DNA of 64,000 nt from 4572-123 sp964418755 (GTDB taxonomy: Bacteria > Desulfobacterota > Desulfobacteria > Desulfobacterales > 4572-123), in contig CAYQNS010000001.1 of the NCBI GenBank assembly GCA_964418755.1, positions 24,041 to 88,040 on the forward strand, in the 5' to 3' direction. This document shows positions 1 to 8,396 of the stretch, in pieces; position 1 is the stretch's first letter, and every line of letters begins with the position of its first letter. Made by a program: the position numbers and the translations under genes. A model generated the notes under the pieces. That model saw nothing but the letters and a program-made list of their open reading frames with translations, made no database searches and was not told where the DNA came from.

Positions 1-1005
1 TTTCAATGGAATAAACCTCGCATCCACCGACGCCGGCCAGATAAAATGAAATGCATTATACAACGGCGGCCGGATCAGGTCGTTCATGCCGGCATCGACA
101 ATAACAAACTGCTTGCCGCCGCCTTTTTTAAGGAACAGTACCCGGGTCAGCAGGACTGATGAATTGGCCGCGATGCTTGCCCCGGGTTCCAGAATCAATT
201 TCAATTTTTTCCCTTTAAGCAGCGGCACGATACCTTCCGCATAACCCGCCGCCGACGGAGCGGTGTTGCTTTCATAGTCCGCTCCGTATCCGCCGCCGAT
301 ATCCAGAGCTTCAATTGTAAACCCGTCCCGTCTGAGCTTCTCAATCAGTAACAGTATCTTTTCAGTTGCCTCCACATAAGGCCCAACGGTTTTTCCGGCG
401 GAACCGATGTGGATATGAATGGCGCAAAGATCCACCCTGTCGTTTTTACCGTATCTGGCAAAAATCTTTTCGGCCCGATCAATATCCACGCCGAATTTAC
501 TCTCTTTTTTGCCGGTAGTCGTGTATGTGTGGGTTTGAGGGTCAACGTCTGGATTTACGCGCAAAGCGGCTTTTATCCTCTTCCTGTGCTTTCTGGCAAG
601 CACGATCAGGTTTTCCAGCTCTGCTTCGGATTCAATATTGAAATATCCGACACCAGCATTCATGGCCTCGATGATTTCAACATCCGTTTTGCCCACACCG
701 GCATAAACGATTTTGCCTGTATCCGCACCTGCCTGTCGGGCCCTGAAGAGCTCGCCACCGCTCACAATATCAAATCCACTGCCCGCCTCGGCCAGAAATT
801 TTAAAATATGAATATTGCTACAGGCTTTTATTGAATAACAAACGGTTGTCTCCAATTCGGCATAGGCCTTCCGGATTTTCCGCAAATGCGTTAAAAACGT
901 TGCCCGGCTGTAAATATAAACCGGAGTCCCGACTTCTGACGCGATCTGTTCAACGGAGACATCCTCGGCATACAGTTTACCGTTTCTGTAGTTAAAATAA
1001 TCCAT
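1..1005 (-). CDS. lysA: Diaminopimelate decarboxylase, C-terminus off the left edge
   Basis: This PLP enzyme makes L-lysine from meso-diaminopimelate in the cytosol. The first 335 codons lie in the window without a stop, so the gene is cut by the window edge, not broken. The ATG at 1005 opens a protein starting MDYFNYRNGKLY. Visible family marks are the Schiff-base lysine in YSIKACSN (Lys60), the HIHIGS motif, the phosphate-binding GGGYG and a C-terminal VDAGMNDLIRP. The usual EPGR motif reads EPGA here (178-189), which is odd because that Arg is normally well conserved. The next gene downstream in the window is an unrelated MFS carrier on the same strand. Family assignment is firm; activity is inferred. 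Confidence 0.93.
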   Translation of the reverse strand, partial: MDYFNYRNGKLYAEDVSVEQIASEVGTPVYIYSRATFLTHLRKIRKAYAELETTVCYSIKACSNIHILKFLAEAGSGFDIVSGGELFRARQAGADTGKIVYAGVGKTDVEIIEAMNAGVGYFNIESEAELENLIVLARKHRKRIKAALRVNPDVDPQTHTYTTTGKKESKFGVDIDRAEKIFARYGKNDRVDLCAIHIHIGSAGKTVGPYVEATEKILLLIEKLRRDGFTIEALDIGGGYGADYESNTAPSAAGYAEGIVPLLKGKKLKLILEPGASIAANSSVLLTRVLFLKKGGGKQFVIVDAGMNDLIRPPLYNAFHFIWPASVDARFIPLK

Positions 1006-1169
1006 AGCTTGTTCTGTTACATCCGGCTTGGAGTTGATAGCGGTTCGCTTCCATCAAATAAATGTTCAGATTTTAATAACCAAGGCGGCAGGGGATGTCA
1101 ACTCACAAAATGTGCATCCGTTTATGAAATCTGTTTTTTGTTGATAACATCGATCCATAATTTCTCGGC

Positions 1170-2435
1170 CTATTCGGGAGTCTTGGGGGGATAGGCGGAA
1201 ATAGCGCATGCCAGTCCAACTGTACACAAACCGGTTATGATTACAAAGGCCGGGATATACGTCCCTGCGACATCATTGATCGCCCCGGCAATTACAGGAC
1301 CTGATGCTTCAGCCATAAGAACCAGGGGGAATATAAATCCCAATATCCGGCTATAATGCATACGACCGTAGTATGCCCCGATGAATTCAGGCAGGGCTAC
1401 GATCAGTGCCCCGGAACTGATACCAAAAATTACAGAGTAGGTATAGATTAAAGGCAGGCTTTTAGTGGTTAATAGAATCACCAGTGCCGTCACCTGGGCA
1501 AAAGAGCTGAAAATAGCCAGATATCTCACTCCAAACCGGATGCCCAGAAGACCGAACCCCAATCGTCCAAATATACTCATTCCCGAAACGAGGGCCAAAG
1601 TCATGGCTGCGACAATTGGTGAAAAACCGATGTCCGTTAGATACGCAACCTGATGCGCGGCCACTGTGCCTAGGGCCAGGGAACTGGTAGAACACAAGAT
1701 TGCGATCAGCCAAATGGTAGGATTTCGTATGGCCTGCCCTACCTGCCAGTTTACGGGACTCTGGTAAACCGGTAAAGTATCATCGACCGGATCTTCCAAC
1801 ACACCGGTGTGCACCTCGGGTATACTGTCGGGAGTCCGGCCCATTTCCTCCGGCCCGTTTCTAATCAAAAAAATTCCGCCGATCAGTACGGAGCAGACGC
1901 ATACTATCATGGCCATGACCAACCAGGCCATTTGTAATCCGAAACCGGAGATCAGCCATGTTACCAGGGGCGGGAAAGCAAAACCACCCAATCCTCCCGC
2001 GGAGATCAGAATCCCCATCGACATGGACCGTTTTCTGATAAACCAGTTGTTGACCACCGCAGTTGAAGCCATGTACAGTCCGAAGCCGGCCCCCAATCCC
2101 CCCATAACCCCATAAAAGAGATAGAGCTGCCATACTTTTGTAGCGATGGCCATGCCGGCCATGCCGAGGGCCATGAGTAAATTTCCGAAAACGATATTAG
2201 CCCTTGGCCCAAACCTGGCAATAGAGGCGCCTATCAATGGACTGGGCAATCCGAAAGCCAGCAAAGCTACGGAGAGCGCTCCTCCGACAAGGGTTCGGCT
2301 CCAGCCGTACTCGCTGCAAATTGTCGGAAGGAACACCCCATATGAGTAATAAAAGGCGCCACTGGTGGTAAAATATACAAGCGCCGCTCCTGTCAGCGCA
2401 ATCCAGCCGTAAAAGCCCCTCTCACCGGGCATCAT
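1170..2435 (-). CDS. MFS carrier, oxalate/formate-antiporter (OFA)-like, monocarboxylate type
   Basis: A 421-residue inner-membrane carrier with about 12 hydrophobic segments. It opens GERGFYGWIALTGAALVYF and has a glycine-rich turn GGLGAGFGLYMASTAVVNNW followed by the basic loop FIRKRSMSMG, the pattern of OFA/monocarboxylate MFS permeases. Its ATG overlaps the stop of the upstream solute-binding-protein gene by 4 bp (ATGA), so the two are translationally coupled. No ABC permease or ATPase lies nearby. The stop is TAG, with 15 sense codons before the next in-frame TAA, worth noting in a pyrrolysine-encoding genome. The substrate is unknown; an organic anion is a family-based guess. Confidence 0.85.
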   Translation of the reverse strand: MMPGERGFYGWIALTGAALVYFTTSGAFYYSYGVFLPTICSEYGWSRTLVGGALSVALLAFGLPSPLIGASIARFGPRANIVFGNLLMALGMAGMAIATKVWQLYLFYGVMGGLGAGFGLYMASTAVVNNWFIRKRSMSMGILISAGGLGGFAFPPLVTWLISGFGLQMAWLVMAMIVCVCSVLIGGIFLIRNGPEEMGRTPDSIPEVHTGVLEDPVDDTLPVYQSPVNWQVGQAIRNPTIWLIAILCSTSSLALGTVAAHQVAYLTDIGFSPIVAAMTLALVSGMSIFGRLGFGLLGIRFGVRYLAIFSSFAQVTALVILLTTKSLPLIYTYSVIFGISSGALIVALPEFIGAYYGRMHYSRILGFIFPLVLMAEASGPVIAGAINDVAGTYIPAFVIITGLCTVGLACAISAYPPKTPE

Positions 2436-4030
2436 GACTGAAACGACCAGCGCTCCGCTGCCCTGTGACCGTCCATCTCCCAGTTCCCCGCCGGATTATT
2501 GATATTCAGCCGCTTGGAGGCAACCTCAACGATGTTGGCGAATAGGGGGATAATGACACCACCTTCAAGGTTTAGAATTCTCTGACATTCAACGTACAAT
2601 TCACGTCGTTTCGCGTCATCCAGCTCGACACGGGCCTCTTTTAGCAAAATATTGAATCGCTCGTGTTTCCAGAAAGTGTCGTTCCAGGGAGAACCGGCAG
2701 CATAGGCGGTGGACAACATCCAATCTGCCGTCGCACGGCCGCTCCAGTAGCACATGACCCATGATTTTTTCATCCATATTTTATCCCAGTAACCGTCATC
2801 AGGCTCTATGATGACCTTTATTTTGATGCCGGCTTTGGCGGCGTGTTCTCTGTAAAGCATGGCTGCGGCAGCCGCATCGGCTCCCGGCCAGGCGGCATCA
2901 GCGGCATGAAGCGTAAAGGTGTAATCCAACATTCCGGCCTTTTTCATGTGAAATCCGGCCCGGTCCGGGTCATACATTCGTTGAGGTAGTTCCGAATCAT
3001 AGCTTTTTTGACACTGAGCAATGGGATTATCATTTGCCACAGTACCGTAACCACGTAATATTTTTTTCAACAGGTCTTCGCGATTAATGGCATATTTCAA
3101 GGCCAGTCTGACATCGTTGTTATTAAACGGTTCTCTATCGGTAAGCATCGGCATTGAATAATGTTTTGTCCCGGTAACATTTATCATTTGAATATCATGC
3201 GCTCTTGGCAGTAAATGCGTGAGATTCAACTGAAATCGATTCATGGCATCAATCTGACCGGTGTGCAACGCCACGACTCTATCCGTGGCATTGGCAATGC
3301 CAACGGTTTCCACCTCGTCAAAATGGGCACGATCCTCTTTCCAGTAATTGCGGTTGCGTTTGGCAAATGCTCTGTATCCCGGTTCCCATTCCTGCAGAAT
3401 AAAGCCACCGGTTCCGATACCTTTTTCCCAGCCCATTGCCCTGGTTCCGGCGGGTACGATGGTGAGGTGAGGATCGGTCATAAGAAAAGGGAAGTCGGCG
3501 TTTGATTCTTTCAAATTGAAAATGACGGTGTATTTATCGTCGATCTTTATCGCTTTGATGGGATCAACAATACTTTTCGCGGCTGATTTTGAATTTTCGC
3601 CACGATGATGATTGATGGAGAATACGACATCGTCGGCCTCCAGGGTTTTGCCGTTGTGAAATTCCACACCCCGGCGAAGTTTAAATGTCCATTTTTTTAC
3701 ATCCGGTGAGGAATCCCAGCTTTCGGCCAATTCGGGTACAATGTTGCCCTCGTAGTCCACCTCTGTAAGACAATTCCTGACTTGCCAGTTGATATTATAT
3801 GCCATGGCGTCTTTCATCGTTGCGGGATCCAGCGAATCGGTTGTCGAGCCACCGCCCAGGCCGAGCCTGAGTCGTCCACCCTTCCGGGTTTTTTTTGCCT
3901 GCGCCGGAGACGTGAAAAATACGGGGGATACAGCGGCCGTCATTCCTATAGCAGAAAGGCGGGCTAAAAAGTCACGACGGGAAATTTTACCTTGCTCCAG
4001 CAAATGTTCAAGCGCTGCCAGTTCGGCCAT
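2432..4030 (-). CDS. Tat-exported extracellular solute-binding protein, family 5 (peptide/nickel-type)
   Basis: A 532-residue binding protein. The N-terminus carries the twin-arginine motif SRRDFLARLSAIGM followed by a hydrophobic stretch and an AQA cleavage-like site, so Tat export is likely. The mature part shows family-5 features: LDPATMKDAMAYN, the WTFKLRRGVEFHNGKTLEADDV region and a C-terminal dimple-and-lobe layout typical of DppA/OppA/NikA proteins. Family members normally feed an ABC permease, but here the next gene, overlapping by 4 bp, is an MFS carrier. A -24/-12 promoter lies about 50 bp upstream, and a sigma-54 activator gene precedes it. Ligand unknown. Confidence 0.88.
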   Translation of the reverse strand: MAELAALEHLLEQGKISRRDFLARLSAIGMTAAVSPVFFTSPAQAKKTRKGGRLRLGLGGGSTTDSLDPATMKDAMAYNINWQVRNCLTEVDYEGNIVPELAESWDSSPDVKKWTFKLRRGVEFHNGKTLEADDVVFSINHHRGENSKSAAKSIVDPIKAIKIDDKYTVIFNLKESNADFPFLMTDPHLTIVPAGTRAMGWEKGIGTGGFILQEWEPGYRAFAKRNRNYWKEDRAHFDEVETVGIANATDRVVALHTGQIDAMNRFQLNLTHLLPRAHDIQMINVTGTKHYSMPMLTDREPFNNNDVRLALKYAINREDLLKKILRGYGTVANDNPIAQCQKSYDSELPQRMYDPDRAGFHMKKAGMLDYTFTLHAADAAWPGADAAAAAMLYREHAAKAGIKIKVIIEPDDGYWDKIWMKKSWVMCYWSGRATADWMLSTAYAAGSPWNDTFWKHERFNILLKEARVELDDAKRRELYVECQRILNLEGGVIIPLFANIVEVASKRLNINNPAGNWEMDGHRAAERWSFQS

Positions 4031-4081
4031 GATTACACCTCCTGTTTTTACACGATTCGCAATTCTTTAGTTCATTGTAAC

Positions 4082-4098
4082 AGCAATAATAATGCCAA
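4082..4098 (-). promoter_or_regulatory. Sigma-54 (-24/-12) promoter for the binding protein-MFS operon
   Basis: Read on the minus strand the sequence is TTGGCATTATTATTGCT. It has the invariant GG and GC exactly 10 bases apart, TGGCA at -24 and TTGCT at -12. The predicted transcript start is near 4071, leaving a leader of about 40 nt to the ATG at 4030. A sigma-54 activator gene sits immediately upstream on the same strand, which makes the match meaningful. Confidence 0.75.
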
Positions 4099-4189
4099 CG
4101 CTGCAAAAAATACTAAAAATGATGCTAAAACAAATAGTTGTCTGTCTATTAGCTCCCCAACAGGTCATATAAAGTGATGCAAAAAAGAC

Positions 4190-4210
4190 TCGAAGAAATA
4201 TATCGAAGAA
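4190..4210. repeat. Direct repeat TCGAAGAA x2, candidate activator site
   Basis: Two identical 8-mers (4190-4197 and 4203-4210) have a 13-bp repeat period. They lie about 95-120 bp upstream of the -24/-12 promoter, the usual place for a sigma-54 activator binding site. That they bind the adjacent activator is an inference. Confidence 0.4.
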
Positions 4211-4273
4211 CTATAATAGATGGTGTGTAGCGATGGATAAGAAGGGATTAAAGGTTTTTGATGGCAATGGCGC

Positions 4274-5992
4274 TTATTTGAGCGTAATGCCATGATGTTT
4301 CAATTTGCGAACAACACTCGACTGGCTCAAGTTTAAATGTCCGGCAATTTCCCTTGTCGATTGATATCGTGACACGGCGTCGGCCAAAATGGTTTTTTCA
4401 AGGCTTAATAGTTGATTTTTAAGGCTTTTTGTGCCCTCTCCATGGCCGACAGGAAGGATGGTTTTTTCTAGTTTCAGATCAAGAATCGCATTTACTATGG
4501 ATTTTTCGAGCATATCTTTTTCACTCATCAAAACCGCACTGTTGATGATGTTTTTCAGTTCGCGAATGTTCCCGGGGAATTGATATGAAAGGAGCACTTG
4601 CAATGCCTGCGGTGAAAAACATTTTTTTAATCCATAAGTCTGATTGTACATATCCAGAAAATGATGGGCCAATTTTATAATATCTTCCCGGCGTTCCCGG
4701 AGAGGTGGTATGCGAAGGTTGACCGAATTGAGCCTGTAAAACAGATCCTCCCGAAATTTGCCTTGATTCACCAATTTTTTCAGATCTTTGTTAGTAGCTG
4801 CAATGATGATACAGTCCACTTTTATCGGTTTGATTCCACCTATATGGTAAATTTCCTGGTTGTCCCAATATTTCAAAAGTTTAACTTGAACGGAAAGGGG
4901 CAGGTCTCCAATCTCATCTAAAAAAAGCGTTCCTCTATGGGCAAGTTCGAAGAGCCCGACTTTTCCTCTCGGATCCGCTCCGGTGAAAGCGCCTTTTTCA
5001 TAGCCGAACAATTCCGCCTCAAGTAGATTCTCCGGTATAGCCGCGCAACTGATTTCGATAAAAGGCTTTTTTTTACGAATACCATTGTTGTGAATAAATT
5101 TGGTCAGCAAATTCTTTCCCGTTCCGGATTCTCCTAAAATCAGTATATTGGATACACCCAATCTGGCAAATTTATGGCCGATTTTAAATACTTGGCGAAT
5201 TTTCTCACTTCCGGCAACAATCAATTTCTTATTCAAATTCGCCATACTCAGTTCTGCCAGAGTGTCTTTGTATTTTTCGGTTACAAGCCGTGTTTCATCC
5301 AGTTTTATTTTTAAATTATTCAGTTGCGTCATGTCGCGGTCATTTACGATAATCATATCAATATTGCCGTTTTTATCAAACACCGGCGTACCGGTTGATA
5401 GAATATTTTTCCCCGTAGGCTTGACAAATATCATCATGCTCACCTGCCGCTTTGCAGCAAGCACTTCCTGTGTCACCGATTTGTCAAGAATTCCGTTTTT
5501 AACAAGATCCTGGACATTTTTTCCTACGAATTCAGATATATTAATGCCGGAACTTTTTGATGTGGCTTCATTGCAGGCAATAATATCCCCTTTCCTGTCA
5601 CAAATAGTCAGGCTATCGGTCGAAACACGAAAGATAGCATTTAATATTTTATTTAGCTGATCAGGTGTTATCTTACTGTCACGATAGATTTCAAATCGAT
5701 GCGTTTCATCGGTTTTTCGTATGGATTTATCCACAAAATCATGGCCTGCACCGGATTTCTTTTGATCACGATTTAAGGACAACTTCCCGGCGATTTTTTG
5801 ATCTCGAATTCGTTTGGCATGGGAAGGCGTCATCTTATCCCGGAATTGACGTCCGGCTTTTTCCTCGACCAGCTTTCCGTCATTTCTGAAAAGAATATAA
5901 TAAACTTTTTCTTTTGTACCTTTTTCTGAATCACGGCCGTTAATGTAATAAACGCCCGGATATTTTGTTTTGTGTCTTTTCTGCTTCGGCAT
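4274..5992 (-). CDS. Sigma-54-dependent activator: recombinase-arm-like N-terminus, PAS, AAA+, Fis HTH
   Basis: A 572-residue enhancer-binding protein. The ATG at 5992 has AGGAG 7 bases upstream; an upstream in-frame ATG at 6076 lacks one. Order of parts: residues about 8-75 (KYPGVYYINGRD, KVYYILFRNDGK, MTPSHAKRIRDQKIAGK) resemble the N-terminal arm domain of tyrosine recombinases. A PAS domain follows (about 110-230), then an AAA+ domain with Walker A GESGTGKN, the sigma-54 contact loop GAFTGA and Walker B LFLDEIGD, and a Fis-type helix-turn-helix ending VVRKLKHHGITLK. It probably controls the -24/-12 promoter of the downstream binding protein-MFS operon. The signal sensed by PAS is unknown. 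Confidence 0.92.
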   Translation of the reverse strand: MPKQKRHKTKYPGVYYINGRDSEKGTKEKVYYILFRNDGKLVEEKAGRQFRDKMTPSHAKRIRDQKIAGKLSLNRDQKKSGAGHDFVDKSIRKTDETHRFEIYRDSKITPDQLNKILNAIFRVSTDSLTICDRKGDIIACNEATSKSSGINISEFVGKNVQDLVKNGILDKSVTQEVLAAKRQVSMMIFVKPTGKNILSTGTPVFDKNGNIDMIIVNDRDMTQLNNLKIKLDETRLVTEKYKDTLAELSMANLNKKLIVAGSEKIRQVFKIGHKFARLGVSNILILGESGTGKNLLTKFIHNNGIRKKKPFIEISCAAIPENLLEAELFGYEKGAFTGADPRGKVGLFELAHRGTLFLDEIGDLPLSVQVKLLKYWDNQEIYHIGGIKPIKVDCIIIAATNKDLKKLVNQGKFREDLFYRLNSVNLRIPPLRERREDIIKLAHHFLDMYNQTYGLKKCFSPQALQVLLSYQFPGNIRELKNIINSAVLMSEKDMLEKSIVNAILDLKLEKTILPVGHGEGTKSLKNQLLSLEKTILADAVSRYQSTREIAGHLNLSQSSVVRKLKHHGITLK

Positions 5993-6266
5993 TTTATACT
6001 CCTGTTCCGGACAAGCCGGAACCATACAGAAAAAAATGCGCGACCGTTTAAATTCATGCAAAATGTTGATAATCAATACTTTACAGAGGTCGCTAAGTTT
6101 ATTTTATAACAACGGAAAGGCCGGACCTGATGAATTTATATTGGGGGCAATTGTATCATTTGCCTTATCCGTAATTGAAAGGCCATATCCCCAACATTTT
6201 CCCCAACTATTTTTAATGAATATGAAAATATAAAGCAAGAGATAACCAGATACAAACAAAAATAAA

Positions 6267-6294
6267 TTGACAAGCAAACATATTGCCTTAATAT
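6267..6294 (+). promoter_or_regulatory. Sigma-70 promoter for tetR-RND operon
   Basis: TTGACA (6267-6272) and TAATAT (6289-6294) are separated by 16 bases, placing the start near 6301. The operator-like inverted repeat at 6322-6353 lies just downstream, a normal arrangement for an autoregulated TetR gene. Confidence 0.65.
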
Positions 6295-6306
6295 ATGAGT
6301 CGTTAC

Positions 6307-6353
6307 ATTCTATAAAATGAAGGTGACGTCATATTCTATAAAATGACATCACC
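6307..6353. promoter_or_regulatory. Operator-like repeats upstream of tetR
   Basis: GGTGACGTCAT (6322-6332) and ATGACATCACC (6343-6353) form an 11-bp inverted repeat with one mismatch and a 10-bp centre. Interleaved is an exact direct repeat ATTCTATAAAATGA at 6307-6320 and 6333-6346. The position between promoter and start codon suggests the TetR operator; binding is not shown by sequence alone. Confidence 0.55.
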
Positions 6354-6374
6354 TAAGCATAAGGAGGTTAAATA

Positions 6375-6998
6375 ATGCCGGACAAGAAGCTCTCACGTCG
6401 CGAAAGAGAAAAACTCAGGCAACGCCAAGATATGCTATCCGCCGCCTTGAAACTTTTCTCGGAGAAAGGGTACCACAACGTCTCCATGCACGAAATTGCG
6501 GAAAGAGCCGAATTTGCCATCGGAACGATCTACAAATTCTTCAAAAACAAGGAGGACCTCTATAAAGCCCTTCTTCTGGAGATGTCTGCGAAGTTTCACA
6601 ATACACTGATGCAGGCCATTGAAGCGCCGGATGACGAAATCGAAAAACTGCGGAATTATATCCGGGCCAAGGGAGAAATTTTTCGTGCCAACGTTTCCAT
6701 GATACGCCTCTATTTTGCGGAAACCCGGGGCGCAAGCTTCAATATTATGGCGGGACTGGATTCCGAAATCCGTGAACAATATAATGTTTTTTTGCAACAG
6801 TTTGCCACGGTATTTGAAAGCGGCATTAAAAATAAACGATTCAAAAAAATTTCCGACCCGTATTATTTGGTGATTGCCCTGGAAAGCATCACCAATGCGT
6901 TTCTTTTTCTCTGGCTCGAAATGCCTGAGAAGCACCCCTATCCGGAGGACCCGGATGTCATCCTGGATATTCTTTTTAAAGGATTAATCGATTCGTGA
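6375..6998 (+). CDS. TetR/AcrR-family transcriptional regulator
   Basis: A 207-residue repressor with an N-terminal TetR helix-turn-helix (MHEIAERAEFAIGTIYKFF, about residues 38-56) and a variable C-terminal ligand domain. AAGGAGG sits 7 bases before the ATG. It heads an operon with the RND adaptor, pump and outer-membrane factor; the adaptor start is only 45 bp after its stop. It most likely represses this efflux operon through the inverted repeat in front of it. The inducing compound cannot be read from the sequence. Confidence 0.92.
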   Translation: MPDKKLSRREREKLRQRQDMLSAALKLFSEKGYHNVSMHEIAERAEFAIGTIYKFFKNKEDLYKALLLEMSAKFHNTLMQAIEAPDDEIEKLRNYIRAKGEIFRANVSMIRLYFAETRGASFNIMAGLDSEIREQYNVFLQQFATVFESGIKNKRFKKISDPYYLVIALESITNAFLFLWLEMPEKHPYPEDPDVILDILFKGLIDS

Positions 6999-7043
6999 TC
7001 ATTCATGAATTTTGGAAATTTAATTTATATCAGGAGAAGTTTA

Positions 7044-8396
7044 ATGCAACTCAATAAAACTGTTCATAAATGCCTTATGTGGAGTATGGTTTCAGCCGTC
7101 GTCCTGGGCGGCTTTCTGTTGACGGGGTGCGACCGCCGGCAACAATCCCCGCCGCCCCCCTCTGTTCCGGAAGTAGCCGTGGTGACGATTCAACCCCGAA
7201 AGATTGTGCTGACCACTGAACTGCCGGGCCGGACCGCGCCGTTTCGCATCGCGGAAATCAGGCCCCAGGTCAGCGGTATTATACAAAAACGCCTGTTTAC
7301 GGAAGGTTCCGATGTCAAGGCCGGCCAGGTGCTTTACCAGATCGATCCGGCCCCCTTTCAGGCGGCCCTCGACAGTGCCGTAGCAAACCTTGCCGTCATG
7401 CAAAAGTCAGCCGACCGGGCCAGGGCAGGACTGCAGGCGGGCATCGCCCGTGTCACACAGCAGCAGGCCATTTTGGAACTTGCACGGGTAAACCGCAAAC
7501 GATTCGTGGATGCATTCAAGAGCAGAGCGGTCTCCGCCAGTCAGCGGGACCAGGCCGTAACCAATGCCGATGTGGCCGAGGCCACGCTGCGGGCCATTGA
7601 GGCCCAACTGGCCAGTGACCGGGGGGCCGTGGCGGTTGCCATAGCAGCCATCCATCAGGCACAGGCGGCAGTAAAAACGGTTCGTATCAATCTGGGATAT
7701 ACCAAGGTCACGGCCCCCATCTCGGGCCGCATCGGTAAATCCAGCATCACCGCCGGCGCCATTGTCACGGCCTATCAGCCGGTCCCCCTGGCCACCATTC
7801 AGCAGCTTGACCCCATCTACGTGGATGTGTCCCAATCCACCACGGAACTGCTGCGTTTGAGACGGCATATGACGGAAGGCCTCCTCAGCCGGAACGGAAC
7901 GGATCAGAACAAGGTCAAGCTCATCCTGGAAGACGGCACGCGTTATCCGCTTGAGGGAACCCTGCAGTTCAGCGATGTCACGGTGGATCCAACCACCGGA
8001 TCGGTTACCCTGAGGGCGGTCGTTCCCAATCCGGATGATGTTCTGCTGCCGGGTATGTTCATCATGACGATGATCAGGGAAGGCGTCGATGAACAGGCCA
8101 TTCTTATTCCGCAGCAGGGGGTGTCCCGCGATCCCAGGGGGAATCCCTTTGCGCTGGTCGTCGATGCCGAAAGTAAAGCCGGCTTCCGGCCACTCACCCT
8201 TGACCGTGCTATGGGCGATAAATGGCTGGTTTCAGCCGGCCTTGCCCCCGGCGACCGGTTGATCGTCGAAGGGCTGCTGATGCTGCGGCCGGGAACGGTG
8301 GTGAAAGCGACTCCTTTTGACCCGACGCAAGCCGGGAAGGGCCCTGCGGCCGACCCGGGCGAACCGTCTAAGAAGCCTAAAAAAGGAGGCGTGTGA
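7044..8396 (+). CDS. RND efflux periplasmic adaptor (AcrA/MexA type), lipoprotein
   Basis: A 450-residue membrane-fusion protein linking the inner-membrane pump to the outer-membrane factor. The ATG at 7044 is chosen because AGGAGAAG precedes it; the in-frame ATG at 7005 has no such site. The N-terminus has a lipobox LTGC (Cys in GCDRRQQ). Then come a barrel-sandwich domain (ELPGRTAPFRIAEIRPQVSG), a long alpha-hairpin rich in Ala and Gln, and the return strand LGYTKVTAPISGRIGKS. The Pro/Lys-rich C-terminal tail (KKPKKGGV) is longer than usual. Its TGA shares one base with the pump ATG. Confidence 0.94.
   Translation: MQLNKTVHKCLMWSMVSAVVLGGFLLTGCDRRQQSPPPPSVPEVAVVTIQPRKIVLTTELPGRTAPFRIAEIRPQVSGIIQKRLFTEGSDVKAGQVLYQIDPAPFQAALDSAVANLAVMQKSADRARAGLQAGIARVTQQQAILELARVNRKRFVDAFKSRAVSASQRDQAVTNADVAEATLRAIEAQLASDRGAVAVAIAAIHQAQAAVKTVRINLGYTKVTAPISGRIGKSSITAGAIVTAYQPVPLATIQQLDPIYVDVSQSTTELLRLRRHMTEGLLSRNGTDQNKVKLILEDGTRYPLEGTLQFSDVTVDPTTGSVTLRAVVPNPDDVLLPGMFIMTMIREGVDEQAILIPQQGVSRDPRGNPFALVVDAESKAGFRPLTLDRAMGDKWLVSAGLAPGDRLIVEGLLMLRPGTVVKATPFDPTQAGKGPAADPGEPSKKPKKGGV

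Larger units (their letters stand above)
5993..6374. other. Divergent intergenic region (activator / tetR)
   Basis: This 382-bp AT-rich stretch separates the sigma-54 activator gene (minus) from tetR (plus). Its right third holds the tetR promoter and an inverted repeat listed separately. Nothing coding is supported in the left part. Confidence 0.6.

Noticed and set aside
5993..6076. Upstream start for the sigma-54 activator
   Set aside because: The ATG at 6076 lacks a ribosome site, whereas AGGAG stands before 5992.
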